Source: JALOAP01 sp964632355
Lineage (GTDB): Bacteria > Chloroflexota > Dehalococcoidia > Tepidiformales > Tepidiformaceae
DNA length: 35,780 nucleotides
Direction: 5' to 3'
Assembly: GCA_964632355.1 (NCBI GenBank)
Contig: CAZWBW010000019.1
Coordinates: forward strand, 1 to 35,780
A program made the position numbers and the translations under genes. Shown here in pieces: positions 7,576-15,817 of the stretch. The notes under the pieces were generated by a model. That model was not told the origin of the DNA, made no database searches, and saw nothing but the letters and a program-made list of their open reading frames with translations. The first letter of the stretch is position 1. Each line of letters opens with the position of its first letter.

Positions 7576-9375
7576 ATGGGACGACAGCGGCCTACTGACA
7601 CTCGTAGCGAAGCGCAGCGCCGTCTGCAGGAAGCCCAAAATCGCGCACAGCAAAATGACGACCCACAGGCAAACGCTCGTACCGACGCGCAGTCGACCGC
7701 CGGCAACACGCAGCTGAGGCGTCCGCCGGTAGCGGCGCAGGAAACGAGCGAGACCACGCAGATTCCACCCGAGCAGACGATGGCGACGTTGGCGCCGCCG
7801 CCGGGCGCGGATGCTGGCGAACCGACACCGGTCGAGCCGGTCATCGCGCAGCCGGCGGAGTTCGTGGGCGAGAGCGCACAGACGGGTGGCGATTCCGACC
7901 CACTGCCGCCTTCGAGCACAGGCGGAGCGATCGATGGGATACGGGGATCTGCACTCTCCGGGCGGATCGACCGGCTGCGAGACACCTTCGACCAGCGCGT
8001 CGTAATCGAACGGCCGGTCGCCGACACGAGCACGGTGACCGTGGGCTCGGGTTCGACCACAGGCAGCCAGCAGGCGGAGCAGAGCGTGTCGGAGGCCGTG
8101 TTCGACGACGCCGCCGGCATCGATACGCAGTTGCCGCGCGTCGAGCCAGTGCCCGCTGGCGATTCATCGACGGAACCGACCGGACCAACCGAAGCAGACA
8201 AGCAGTTCGCGGAGCTCGCGCGGGAATACCTCGCTGCCACGGGGCGGTACGACAACGTGGAGTCGATGACGTTCGAGCAGCTGAACGATGCGCTGAACAC
8301 GGAGGCGTTGCGGGATCAGCTCGGGATCACGCATGACGTCCCACAGTCGCAAGAACAGCTCGAGACCTACGCCGGGGTCGTCGCCGAGGAACTGTGGCAA
8401 GAGACCTGGGACGGGGCGCGCTCGTCACTCGTCACATCGGGCCACTTCACGGCGGAGGAAGTGGCAGCGATGTCGAACGAAGAAGTAATCACCGCGCTCG
8501 GCGTGCTGCAGCGAAACGAGGGCTGGATCTACGAAGCAAGCAGGGAACGCCAACTCGACGACCAGACGTCCTCGGTCATCGAAGGCGGTTCGATTCGGCT
8601 GGTGAACACAGGGACGGGTGCGCCCTCGGGAGGCTCCACTGCGGAGGAGAGTTCGACTCCCAGCGGCGGGTCAACGAGCGAAAGCGATTCGGGATCGGGG
8701 GGTTCGTCGCAGGACGGGACGAACAACAGCTCCAGCGACGACAACGATGATGATGACGACGACGATGGGAATCAGTCGCAGTCCACTCCGGCGGCCACCG
8801 AAGACACGAGCAGCGGAGAGGACGGCGAACAGTCCGAGGAAGGGGCCGGGGAAGGCACTTCCGCCACCACGCCGAATCCGGAAGCACCGGTCTCGAGCAA
8901 CCCGGCTGATCGGGCTGCCTTCCTGGAATCGCCGGTCGGGCGAGGGGACCTGGCATTGACCGGGCGTGCGGTCGAGATGGGCCGGGGCGGTGGACTGGTG
9001 GAGCCGGGCGAAAGTGACCTGGGCCGCGCGGAGTGGATCCAGTCGCGCGTCGCCGCACAGGAGAACGCGACGCTCCTGCGCGGCGTAGAGACGGCAAAGA
9101 GCGGGGGCCACACCGACCCCGCGGAACACGAGTCCCCGCGCGGCCTTTCGGACATCGATGAGCTGAAGGTGCGCGGCGGCGGATACACCGACCCCGTGGA
9201 CGACCCGGCCTCGCCACCGCCGGACGAGGGCAACCCGCTCTTCCCCGTCTCACCGGGCGGTGTGGGGCCGCTGGGCAACCTCGCCAACCTCGAGCTGCAG
9301 ACGGGGCTGCTAGCCAACCTCGACGCTTCGCTCCAGGTCGAGGACGTGGAGGAACTGGCGGACGGGCTGGGCTAG
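7576..9375 (+). CDS. Acidic, low-complexity protein of unknown function
   Basis: 599 residues with no recognised family. The N-terminus is rich in Gln, Arg, Pro and Thr. A compact, probably folded helical segment spans about residues 205-330 (for example SMTFEQLNDALNTEALRDQL and FTAEEVAAMSNEEVITALGV). It is followed by a Ser/Gly/Glu/Asp linker with a run of Asp near residue 394 and a C-terminal part with the repeats GGHTDPAEH and GGYTDPVDD. No signal peptide or transmembrane helix is seen. The ATG at 7576 is preceded by GGGGGTG; an upstream in-frame ATG at 7534 is possible. Its position beside the MmyB-type regulator and the GTPase operon hints at a structural partner (mycobacterial IniB is also low-complexity), but no sequence similarity supports this. 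Confidence 0.75.
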   Translation: MGRQRPTDTRSEAQRRLQEAQNRAQQNDDPQANARTDAQSTAGNTQLRRPPVAAQETSETTQIPPEQTMATLAPPPGADAGEPTPVEPVIAQPAEFVGESAQTGGDSDPLPPSSTGGAIDGIRGSALSGRIDRLRDTFDQRVVIERPVADTSTVTVGSGSTTGSQQAEQSVSEAVFDDAAGIDTQLPRVEPVPAGDSSTEPTGPTEADKQFAELAREYLAATGRYDNVESMTFEQLNDALNTEALRDQLGITHDVPQSQEQLETYAGVVAEELWQETWDGARSSLVTSGHFTAEEVAAMSNEEVITALGVLQRNEGWIYEASRERQLDDQTSSVIEGGSIRLVNTGTGAPSGGSTAEESSTPSGGSTSESDSGSGGSSQDGTNNSSSDDNDDDDDDDGNQSQSTPAATEDTSSGEDGEQSEEGAGEGTSATTPNPEAPVSSNPADRAAFLESPVGRGDLALTGRAVEMGRGGGLVEPGESDLGRAEWIQSRVAAQENATLLRGVETAKSGGHTDPAEHESPRGLSDIDELKVRGGGYTDPVDDPASPPPDEGNPLFPVSPGGVGPLGNLANLELQTGLLANLDASLQVEDVEELADGLG

Positions 9376-9380
9376 CGGCG

Positions 9381-9704
9381 TCAGTTCAAACGGAAGGTGT
9401 CGCCGGGCTCGTCTTCGTCCTCGTCATCGTCGTCGCTATCGGTGTAGACGCCCGCGGGGGAACCACGCCAGACGCTAACAACGAAGTCCTCGCGGTAGGG
9501 ATCGGCGGACATCACCAGCCGCTCGTCGATGGCGTCGATGAGCATCTGGATGCGCTCTTCGTTGGCGTCGGCCGTCGTGCACAGGGTGGCGTAGACGTTT
9601 TCGCCCTGGTAGTGGAGGTCGACACGGCCGATGATGCCGCCATCTTCGAGCATGGTGTAGGACTCGGAGTACGGCGTGCGCACCTCTCGTTCGAATTCAA
9701 TCAC
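9381..9704 (-). CDS. Conserved-looking small protein of unknown function, coupled to proA
   Basis: 107 residues with a mixed alpha/beta pattern (GIIGRVDLHYQGENVYATLC, then a helix ERIQMLIDAIDERLV) and a C-terminal acidic tail rich in Asp/Glu that ends in GDTFRLN. I do not recognise the family. The GTG start at 9704 overlaps the TGA of proA (GTGA), so its translation is likely coupled to proA. An in-frame ATG at 9740 inside proA is less likely. Confidence 0.7.
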   Translation of the reverse strand: MIEFEREVRTPYSESYTMLEDGGIIGRVDLHYQGENVYATLCTTADANEERIQMLIDAIDERLVMSADPYREDFVVSVWRGSPAGVYTDSDDDDEDEDEPGDTFRLN

Positions 9705-10972
9705 AGCGGACGGATTTGCCCCTTTCCGAAGATAGTCCACTTATAGCTGGTCAACTCGCGAAGGCCCATCGGTCCGCGTGCGTGCATCTTCTGGGTGGAG
9801 ATGCCGATCTCGGCGCCGAGGCCGAACTGCGCGCCGTCGGTGAACTGCGTGCTGGCGTTCACGTACACGGCAGCGGAGTCGACGTCGTCGAGGAAGCGCA
9901 TGGCGTTGCCGTAGTTTTCGGTGACGATGGCGTCGGAGTGGTGGCTGCCGTAGCGCTCGATGTGGTCGATGGCCTCGTCCATCGAATCGACGATGCGGAC
10001 GCCGACACGGAGGGCAAGGTGCTCCGTCCGCCAGGTCTCTTCAGTTGCGTTCGAGACAGGCGCGCCGGTGGGTTCGAGGATGGGCTTCGCCCGCTCGTCG
10101 GCGAAGAACTCGACCTTCGTGCCCCACTCCTTCGCGATGGCCGGCAGGAAGGTGGGCGCGATGTCGCGGTGGACGAGCAGCGTGTCGACGGCGTTGCAGA
10201 TGCTGTAGCGGCGCGTCTTCGCGTTGTTCACCAGCGTGACGGCCATCTCGAGGTCCGCGTCGGCGTCGATGTACATCTGCACGACGGCATCGCCGTGGGC
10301 GACCACGGGCATGGTGGCGTTGCGGCGAACGTGGTCGATAAGCGCGGCGCCACCGCGGGGCACCACGAGGTCGATCAGGTCGTGCGCCTGGAGGAGGTCG
10401 TCAACGAGCGCGCGGTCGGGGTCGGAGATGACCTGGACGGCGTCGGACGGGATGGCGGTCCCGGCGAGCGCGCGCTGGATGAGCTCACCGAGGGCGGCGT
10501 TGCTGTGCTTCGCTTCCTTGCCGCCGCGAAGGATGGCCGCGTTGCCACTCTTGAGGCAGAGCGCGGTGATATCGACGGTGACGTTCGGGCGGGATTCGTA
10601 GATCGCGGCAACGACGCCGAGCGGGATCCGGCGGCGGCCGATGATGAGGCCGTTCGGGAGGGTTCGGCTGTCGAACACTTCGCCCACCGGGTCGGGGAGG
10701 CGCGCCACCTGCCGCGTGTCGTGGGCGATGCCGCGCAGCCGCTCGGGCGTGAGCGTGAGGCGCTCGACGAACGCATCCTCGTAGCCGGTTTCGCGGGCCG
10801 CCTCGAGGTCGCGCGCGTTCGCTTCGAGGATCGGTTCCTGTTCCTGCTCGAGGAGGTCGGCGATGCGATTGAGCGCCGCGTCCTTCTCCGCTGTCGAAAG
10901 CCTTGCGAGTTCGCGAGCGGCCGCGCGTGCCGCCGCTGCTCGCTCCCGTACGAGTGAAGCCGCCGTTGTCAT
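9701..10972 (-). CDS. proA: Gamma-glutamyl phosphate reductase (glutamate-5-semialdehyde dehydrogenase)
   Basis: 423 residues, full length for ProA, the NADPH-dependent cytosolic enzyme that reduces gamma-glutamyl phosphate to glutamate semialdehyde in proline synthesis. Diagnostic segments are AAIYESRPNVTVD (about 122-134), LKSGNAAILRGGKEA, VVPRGGAALI, VVAHGDAVVQMYID and NAKTRRYSICNAVDTLLVH with catalytic Cys259. The C-terminus has GAEIGISTQKMHARGPMGL. proB is not beside it. The ATG at 10972 lacks a Shine-Dalgarno, but TACACT ends 7 nt upstream, suggesting a leaderless start. The stop is overlapped by the following small gene. Confidence 0.97.
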   Translation of the reverse strand: MTTAASLVRERAAAARAAARELARLSTAEKDAALNRIADLLEQEQEPILEANARDLEAARETGYEDAFVERLTLTPERLRGIAHDTRQVARLPDPVGEVFDSRTLPNGLIIGRRRIPLGVVAAIYESRPNVTVDITALCLKSGNAAILRGGKEAKHSNAALGELIQRALAGTAIPSDAVQVISDPDRALVDDLLQAHDLIDLVVPRGGAALIDHVRRNATMPVVAHGDAVVQMYIDADADLEMAVTLVNNAKTRRYSICNAVDTLLVHRDIAPTFLPAIAKEWGTKVEFFADERAKPILEPTGAPVSNATEETWRTEHLALRVGVRIVDSMDEAIDHIERYGSHHSDAIVTENYGNAMRFLDDVDSAAVYVNASTQFTDGAQFGLGAEIGISTQKMHARGPMGLRELTSYKWTIFGKGQIRPL

Positions 10973-11167
10973 GGTGGTTAGTGTATCCCGTTGCCGATTC
11001 CGCGTCCCCGCGTTTTTCGCGAGAGCCGCTTACGAATCGCACGGCGTCGGCAGATGACGGGCGGGCGAAATAGCCAAGTCCCAACGGCGTGATAGAGCAC
11101 ATTGGTTCCGCGAAGGGGCGGCATCGGGTGTAATGCAATACGGGAACATCTCGCCCGAGGAGATCCG

Positions 11168-11707
11168 GTGGAGAACACATTGCACATCGCCGCTCTATGG
11201 CTGCACATCCTTGGCATAGCGCTGTTTGTGGGCCCGCAGTTCTTCCTCGCGTTCGCCTGGGTACCCACGTCACGGCTCATCGGCGACCCGGCGACACGCG
11301 TCATGGCGATGCGCAACATCACGAGGCGGTTCGGATGGATCGGCGGGGCAGGGCTGGTGCTGATCCTGGTGGCAGGTACCTACCTCATCTCCACGTGGCG
11401 CGACTACTACGCGATTCCCGACGATGCCGAGTTCACGAGCCTCCGCTACGGCGTCATCTTCATGGTCAAGATGACGGTGCTCATCGTGATGCTGATCGTC
11501 GTCGGCCTGCACACGTTCGTCGTTGGCCCGCGGCTCATCGCGAAGCTGGAAGCGCAGGCGGAGGGTCAGCCCGTGAGCGACGAGGAGATCCGCTCCGCCC
11601 GCATGCAGTCGATGTTGCTGAGCATCACCGGCCTGCTGCTGGTACTCGCCATCATGGTCATGGGCACGATGATGACTGCAGCGAACTTCTCGATGCAGGA
11701 TGCGTAA
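11168..11707 (+). CDS. Four-helix integral membrane protein, CopD/DUF2269-like
   Basis: 179 residues with four hydrophobic helices (about 5-30, 55-75, 100-125, 150-172) and conserved-looking His/Arg near helix ends (ALWLHILGIALFVGPQFFLA, VVGLHTFVVGPRLIAKLEA). The pattern matches the CopD-like/DUF2269 superfamily of small membrane proteins, some of which are heme or copper associated; no function can be assigned from sequence alone. The GTG at 11168 has GAGGAG 5 nt upstream. It is divergent from proA and convergent with the following small gene. A second protein of this kind lies at 12919. Confidence 0.75.
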   Translation: MENTLHIAALWLHILGIALFVGPQFFLAFAWVPTSRLIGDPATRVMAMRNITRRFGWIGGAGLVLILVAGTYLISTWRDYYAIPDDAEFTSLRYGVIFMVKMTVLIVMLIVVGLHTFVVGPRLIAKLEAQAEGQPVSDEEIRSARMQSMLLSITGLLLVLAIMVMGTMMTAANFSMQDA

Positions 11708-11714
11708 AAGGGGA

Positions 11715-11963
11715 CTAACCTGCCTGCGACTGGTGGTGGCGAAGAACGCCCATCTCTTCGTAGATTAACGTCACCGAGCCGCCGCGGCGGGTGAAGACGG
11801 CGGAGTTATCCAGCCAGATGGTCCGCCCGCCGAAATCGAAACAGAAACGGCGATCGTGCACGTCGATCACGGTACCCAGGATCCTCCCGTCGATCGCGAA
11901 AACCTGGTCCCCCGGTCGGGGTTTCAACGAAGCACGGATAGCGTCGCGAGGGTTGGTTGGCAT
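11715..11963 (-). CDS. Small beta-rich protein, PRC-barrel/DUF2171-like
   Basis: 82 residues, predicted small beta barrel: PGDQVFAIDGRILGTVIDV, then FCFDFGGRTIWLDNSAVF and GGSVTLIYEEMGV. The pattern of a short strand pair around a Gly-rich turn resembles PRC-barrel or DUF2171 domains. The ATG at 11963 has TACGAT 9 nt upstream and no Shine-Dalgarno, so it is probably leaderless. The function is unknown; PRC-barrel proteins often act as ribosome-assembly or photosystem adaptors, but nothing here selects between roles. Confidence 0.65.
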   Translation of the reverse strand: MPTNPRDAIRASLKPRPGDQVFAIDGRILGTVIDVHDRRFCFDFGGRTIWLDNSAVFTRRGGSVTLIYEEMGVLRHHQSQAG

Positions 11964-12018
11964 AACGGCTTTATCGTAGGGTTGCCGGCGAAATGCGACG
12001 GTATGCTATCGGACGTAT

Positions 12019-12756
12019 TTACCGCCTATGTAAAGCAGCCCGGTACACGTTGAAGCTGTGTCGCATGGCAGCGTAGCACTCGCACGCGGCCTCCAGCAGA
12101 CCCTCCCGGGTTAAGATCGCAAGCCCTCCACGTGAGGCCCTGATCACGCCGGCCTCCTTCAGACGGTTGACCGTCACCGAAACGGTGGGCCGGTAGGTGC
12201 CGAGCGCCTGTGCAAGGAATTCGTGCGTGACCGGCAGACGCGGGACCGCGACGCGATCCTGGGCCCAGAGCAGCCATCGCGCCAGCCGCTCCTCGATACC
12301 GTGGAGCCGCGCACAGACGACGGCCTGGGCGACCATTCGCAGGATGAAATCGACGTAGAGCAGCAGCGCCCGCTGTATGACGGTGTACCGGGCAGCCACG
12401 CGCTGAAAGATGGCCGCGGGAACGCGAATGATATCGGCGGGAATCTGTACAGAGTGGGTGAGCAGCGCGTCACGAAGGCCAAGGCCGAGCGGGAGGCCGA
12501 CCATGCCTTCGCTACCGACCGTCAGCGCTTCGGCACCGGAGCCGTCGCTCAGGTGCTTCGAACCCGAGATGAGCCCGGCGGTGGGGAAGTAGACGTAGGC
12601 GAGGTGGTGGCCTTCTTCCGAGAGGATGTGGCCGCGTGGCACAGACGCGACTTCGGAATCGGCGAGGAGCGCCTGTCGCGCAGGGCCGGGTAGCGAGTCG
12701 AGGAGGAGGTTTCCGCTCGACTCTCGCGATGTGGGGGCTGTCCACCGCGGAGACAT
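12019..12756 (-). CDS. Crp/Fnr-family transcriptional regulator
   Basis: 245 residues. There is a cyclic-nucleotide-binding-type beta-roll (about 25-125; GHILSEEGHHLAYVYFPTAG), a long dimer helix with RLHGIEERLARWLLW and a C-terminal winged HTH (about 175-225; VTHEFLAQALGTYRPTVSVT, then VNRLKEAGVI). The beta-roll lacks an obvious cAMP phosphate cassette and no Fnr Cys cluster is seen, so the signal is unknown. The ATG at 12756 is preferred over a GTG at 12795 because TATTGT ends 6 nt upstream (leaderless pattern) and neither start has a Shine-Dalgarno. It is divergent from the DUF2269-like gene, with inverted repeats in between that may be its operators. Confidence 0.85.
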   Translation of the reverse strand: MSPRWTAPTSRESSGNLLLDSLPGPARQALLADSEVASVPRGHILSEEGHHLAYVYFPTAGLISGSKHLSDGSGAEALTVGSEGMVGLPLGLGLRDALLTHSVQIPADIIRVPAAIFQRVAARYTVIQRALLLYVDFILRMVAQAVVCARLHGIEERLARWLLWAQDRVAVPRLPVTHEFLAQALGTYRPTVSVTVNRLKEAGVIRASRGGLAILTREGLLEAACECYAAMRHSFNVYRAALHRR

Positions 12757-12795
12757 GGCGGAACAATACCAGCCCCTTCGCGTACTTTGCTCCAC

Positions 12796-12881
12796 CGCAA
12801 TTACCCATGAGCGACGAACAAACTCGCTCCAAACCAGGCACCACGACTCCTCAATACCTTGCTCGTAAATGAGTAATTGCG
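12796..12881. promoter_or_regulatory. Pair of inverted 13-mers between the Crp-type regulator and the DUF2269-like gene
   Basis: CGCAATTACCCAT at 12796-12808 and, inverted, ATGAGTAATTGCG at 12869-12881 (reverse complement CGCAATTACTCAT) match at 12 of 13 positions. They lie about 60 bp apart in the divergent intergenic region. The right copy overlaps the spacer of the plus-strand promoter. This arrangement suits regulator binding, possibly by the adjacent Crp-family protein; binding is inference. Confidence 0.5.
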
Positions 12882-12887
12882 TGTAGT
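12859..12887 (+). promoter_or_regulatory. Candidate promoter of the DUF2269-like gene
   Basis: TTGCTC (12859-12864), a 17-nt spacer and TGTAGT (12882-12887), about 30 nt before the ATG at 12919. The spacer contains the right-hand inverted repeat, so a bound protein would interfere directly with RNA polymerase. Confidence 0.5.
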
Positions 12888-12918
12888 GTTCACCATCATT
12901 GCCCCCGGGTGGTTAAGC

Positions 12919-13398
12919 ATGGAATCGTACCGGCTCCTCCTGTTCCTCCACGTGCTTTCGGTAGTTGTCGCGTTCGGGGTGACGTTCGCCTACCCATTCC
13001 TGCAGGCGGCGGCCGAGCGCCAGGGCGTGGCGACCACGCGTTTTGTGCTCCGGGCGATCGATCGGATTGAGAAGGTCGTGGTGTACCCCGGCTCGGCGCT
13101 GGTGTTCCTCTTCGGCGCCGGGCTGATCTTCGACGACCGCACCGGCTACAAGGACGACTTCCCGGGCTGGCTGATGGCGGCGATCACCTGGTACATCCTC
13201 GCGGTCGTAGTCGCGGTCTTCGTGCAACGGCCGAACGTGAAGCGCGCGATGGCGCTGCTCGAAGGCGCGCCGGACGGTGCGCTGCCCGCCGAATACGACC
13301 CGATTGGCAAGCGCATGCAGATGGTCGGCGGCCTGCTTGCGCTTTCGGTCATCGGGATCGCGTTCCTGATGGTGTGGGGGCGCGAAGGCGGCTTCTAG
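12919..13398 (+). CDS. DUF2269-like integral membrane protein
   Basis: 159 residues with four hydrophobic helices. The N-terminal helix RLLLFLHVLSVVVAFGVTFA has a membrane His, typical of DUF2269/CopD-like proteins. KVVVYPGSALVFLFGAGLIF and the C-terminal helix ending MVWGREGGF follow. The function is unknown. The ATG at 12919 is preceded by GGGTGG about 8 nt upstream. It is transcribed divergently from the Crp-type regulator. Its stop codon shares the palindrome CTAG with the convergent DUF488 gene, giving a 4-nt overlap. Confidence 0.75.
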   Translation: MESYRLLLFLHVLSVVVAFGVTFAYPFLQAAAERQGVATTRFVLRAIDRIEKVVVYPGSALVFLFGAGLIFDDRTGYKDDFPGWLMAAITWYILAVVVAVFVQRPNVKRAMALLEGAPDGALPAEYDPIGKRMQMVGGLLALSVIGIAFLMVWGREGGF

Positions 13399-13940
13399 TT
13401 CGCCGGCCGGGGTTCGGGATAGGTCACGTTCCCATCGTTCACGACAGCGAACCGGGTGAGCTGATGCGCTTTCGCCTTGCCCGGCGCGCTAAGTTCGTAT
13501 GAGGGCACGCCCCGGGCGAGAAGTGCGTCGGCGATGAGCCGGCGGTGGCACCGGAACGGGTTACCCTCGGCGCAGATGACCGCCACGCGGCGTTTGCTAC
13601 CCGCAGCGATGAGGTCGCCGAGCGCCGCCCGGAACGTGGCGGTCTGCATGTGGTCGGCATAGCCGCGGAAGGTCTCGTTCTGCCAGGCCGTGTTCGGGCT
13701 GCCCTTCCGGGGCTTGCGCAGCCCACCGAGCCGCGGTTCGTGGCGGTAGGCAATGCCCGCGCGTTCGAGCGCCTGTGCGAAATCCTCGCGGTTGAACTGC
13801 GGGTTCGCGCGTGACCGCGGCACCGTGCGCGTATCCCACACCTCCTGCACCCCGACGCTCTGGAGGAGCGCAATCATCGCTTCGATGGTCCGGGTGGAGT
13901 GACCGGCGGTGAAGATGGCCGGGCCTTCGGCGGGGAACAT
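13395..13940 (-). CDS. DUF488 family protein
   Basis: 181 residues. The family hallmarks are present: FTAGHSTRTIEAMIALLQ at the N-terminus, VWDTRTVPRSRANPQFNRE, and the Cys/His motif ICAEGNPFRCHRRLIAD near residue 140. DUF488 proteins are widespread and of unknown biochemical function. The ATG at 13940 lies only 4 nt after the stop of the response-regulator gene, with GGAG inside that gene's end, so it belongs to the two-component operon. Why a DUF488 protein sits there is not known. Confidence 0.88.
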   Translation of the reverse strand: MFPAEGPAIFTAGHSTRTIEAMIALLQSVGVQEVWDTRTVPRSRANPQFNREDFAQALERAGIAYRHEPRLGGLRKPRKGSPNTAWQNETFRGYADHMQTATFRAALGDLIAAGSKRRVAVICAEGNPFRCHRRLIADALLARGVPSYELSAPGKAKAHQLTRFAVVNDGNVTYPEPRPAN

Positions 13941-13944
13941 GGCG

Positions 13945-14595
13945 CTAGGGCTCCGGCGCGCCGGGCGGAGCGATAAGCCCGAGGCGAATCGCGGCGGTGA
14001 CCGCCTCCGTGCGGTTGCCGACGTCGAGCCGTTCGAAGATGCCCGCAAGGTGGTACTTCACGGTCCGTTCGCCCACGCCGAGCGCGCGGGCGATTTCCTT
14101 GTTCGCGGCGCCGCGCGAGAGCAGCCGGAGCACCTCGAGTTGGCGTGGGGTGAGCTGCGGCGCACGCGGTTCGCCCATCGCGACGCGGCGCGCGAGCTTC
14201 GCGGCTACTTCGGGCTGGAGCGTGGTTCCCCCGGCAGAAACGGTACGAATTGCGGCGAACAGCTCTTCGCGGGGGACGCCCTTCAACAGGTAGCCCTGCG
14301 CGCCAGCTCGCAGCGCGTTCACGATGCGCTCTTCGCTGTCGAACGCAGTGAACACGATGACCCGCGCCGACGGGCAGGCTTCGAGCACGGCAGCGGTGGC
14401 CTCGATGCCGTCGGTGGGCGGGAGTTCGATGTCCATCAGGACGACGTCTGGCCGGAGGTTCGCCGCCGCGGACGCGGCCTCGTCGCCATTGGCGGCTTCG
14501 CCGACCACATCGAACGCCGGTTCAGTGCCGAGCATGGCGACGAGCCCTTCGCGCACAACAGGATGGTCATCGACGACGAGGATGCGGGTGGCCAT
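13945..14595 (-). CDS. NarL/LuxR-type response regulator
   Basis: 216 residues. The receiver domain (1-120) has the acidic pair D9/D10, phospho-acceptor D55 (in VLMDIELPP), T83 and K105. The C-terminal LuxR-type HTH (about 146-205) has LTPRQLEVLRLLSRGAANKE and GVGERTVKYHLAGIF. It is a DNA-binding regulator that would be activated by phosphotransfer from the histidine kinase encoded 8 nt upstream. The operon order is kinase, regulator, DUF488. Targets are not evident. Confidence 0.95.
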   Translation of the reverse strand: MATRILVVDDHPVVREGLVAMLGTEPAFDVVGEAANGDEAASAAANLRPDVVLMDIELPPTDGIEATAAVLEACPSARVIVFTAFDSEERIVNALRAGAQGYLLKGVPREELFAAIRTVSAGGTTLQPEVAAKLARRVAMGEPRAPQLTPRQLEVLRLLSRGAANKEIARALGVGERTVKYHLAGIFERLDVGNRTEAVTAAIRLGLIAPPGAPEP

Positions 14596-14603
14596 AGGCC
14601 ATT

Positions 14604-15767
14604 CTAGGAAGCTTCGGGAGTTGGGGGTTCGCCCTGTGGGACGGTGATTTCGACGCGGGTTCCCTTTCCCGGGGCGGTGCGCAGCCGGAAGCGGCCGCCC
14701 ATGAGTAGCGCCCGGCGGCGCATGCTGTGCAGCCCGTAGCCGTGGAACGCTCCCGACACGCGGCCGGGTTCGAAGCCGCGGCCGTCGTCTTCGATGATGA
14801 GCGAGATTCGCCCGCGGCGAGCACGAAGAGCGATCCGAACCTGCGACGCGCCCGAGTGCTTGACGACGTTGTTCAGCCCCTCGCGAACGATGCGGTAGAG
14901 GCCAACTCCGACGGCAGCCGGCGGCCGCGGCCGGATAGCCCGCGCCTCGCAGTGCACCGCGATGCCGTACAGCGCTTCGAAGTCGCGCGTGAGGGCGGCG
15001 ACCGCCTCGTGCAGCGGCTGCTCGGCGAGCGCCGGCGGGGCAAGGTTCTCGACCGCCGCACGAGTCTCCGCGAGGGTCTCCTGCGTGAGACGAAGGGCGG
15101 TCTGGATGCGGCCCCGGGCGGCAGCGCCATCGCGCTCGGCCAGCGCGTCGGCGGTTTCGAGCTGCAGCGCGATGCCGGTGAGCCCCTGCATGAGCGTGTC
15201 GTGCAGTTCACGGGCAACGCGGGCGCGCTCTTCGGCCACAGCGCGGTCGTGTTCGGCGGCGCTGGCGCGGCGCCGTTCGACCGCGAGCCCGAGTTGCCGC
15301 CCGATGCTCTGCAGGAGCGGCAACTGGGACACGGGAACGGCGCGCCACCCGGCCGACGCCCGGTTCATGACGCCGAACTGCTTCCCGTCGGCGGCAAGGG
15401 GGATGGTGGCGTGATAGCGCAGCCCGCTCACTCCCGACTCTTCGACACCATGGAGCCGGCTGCAGCTCACGGTGGAGACGTTGTCGGCGACGGCCGGGTC
15501 TCCGGTCAGCAGGGAGTGGACGCAGAAGCAGAGCCCTTCCCAACGCTCGGGCTCCTTCTGGAAGACAGGCGGCAGGCGCCGGGCGGCCGCGAGCCACGGC
15601 TCGCGCGACTCCTCTTCGAGGACGTAGACCCAGCCGGTGGGCAGGTCGAGCAGGTCGCAGACAGCATCAAGCGCGCGCTGCATGACGCCGTCGAGGTCGG
15701 CTTCCTGGTTCGCGGCGAGGGCCACCGCATCGAGCACTTCGAGTTCGCGCCGGGACGAGCGAGCCAC
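14604..15767 (-). CDS. NarL-type (HisKA_3) sensor histidine kinase with GAF domain
   Basis: 387 residues with no transmembrane segment, so a cytoplasmic sensor. A GAF-like domain occupies about 14-165 and includes a Cys-rich stretch LCFCVHSLLTGD and VSCSRLHG that could bind a cofactor or sense redox state. The HisKA_3 dimerisation box RVARELHDTLMQGLTGIALQ carries H189. A HATPase_c domain follows with N box REGLNNVVKHSGA and G boxes DDGRGFEPG and GYGLHSMRRRA. The GTG at 15767 lacks a Shine-Dalgarno but has TACAAT 6 nt upstream, suggesting a leaderless transcript. The signal is unknown; the cognate regulator is the next gene. Confidence 0.93.
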   Translation of the reverse strand: MARSSRRELEVLDAVALAANQEADLDGVMQRALDAVCDLLDLPTGWVYVLEEESREPWLAAARRLPPVFQKEPERWEGLCFCVHSLLTGDPAVADNVSTVSCSRLHGVEESGVSGLRYHATIPLAADGKQFGVMNRASAGWRAVPVSQLPLLQSIGRQLGLAVERRRASAAEHDRAVAEERARVARELHDTLMQGLTGIALQLETADALAERDGAAARGRIQTALRLTQETLAETRAAVENLAPPALAEQPLHEAVAALTRDFEALYGIAVHCEARAIRPRPPAAVGVGLYRIVREGLNNVVKHSGASQVRIALRARRGRISLIIEDDGRGFEPGRVSGAFHGYGLHSMRRRALLMGGRFRLRTAPGKGTRVEITVPQGEPPTPEAS

Positions 15768-15817
15768 AGGGCGATTGTACGGCGGCTACGAAGGCGACCG
15801 GGTAGACTTTCGAAGCG

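Noticed and set aside
9716..10957. 413-residue plus-strand ORF
   Set aside because: Fully antisense to proA, with His/Asp/Val-rich shadow composition typical of high-GC DNA.
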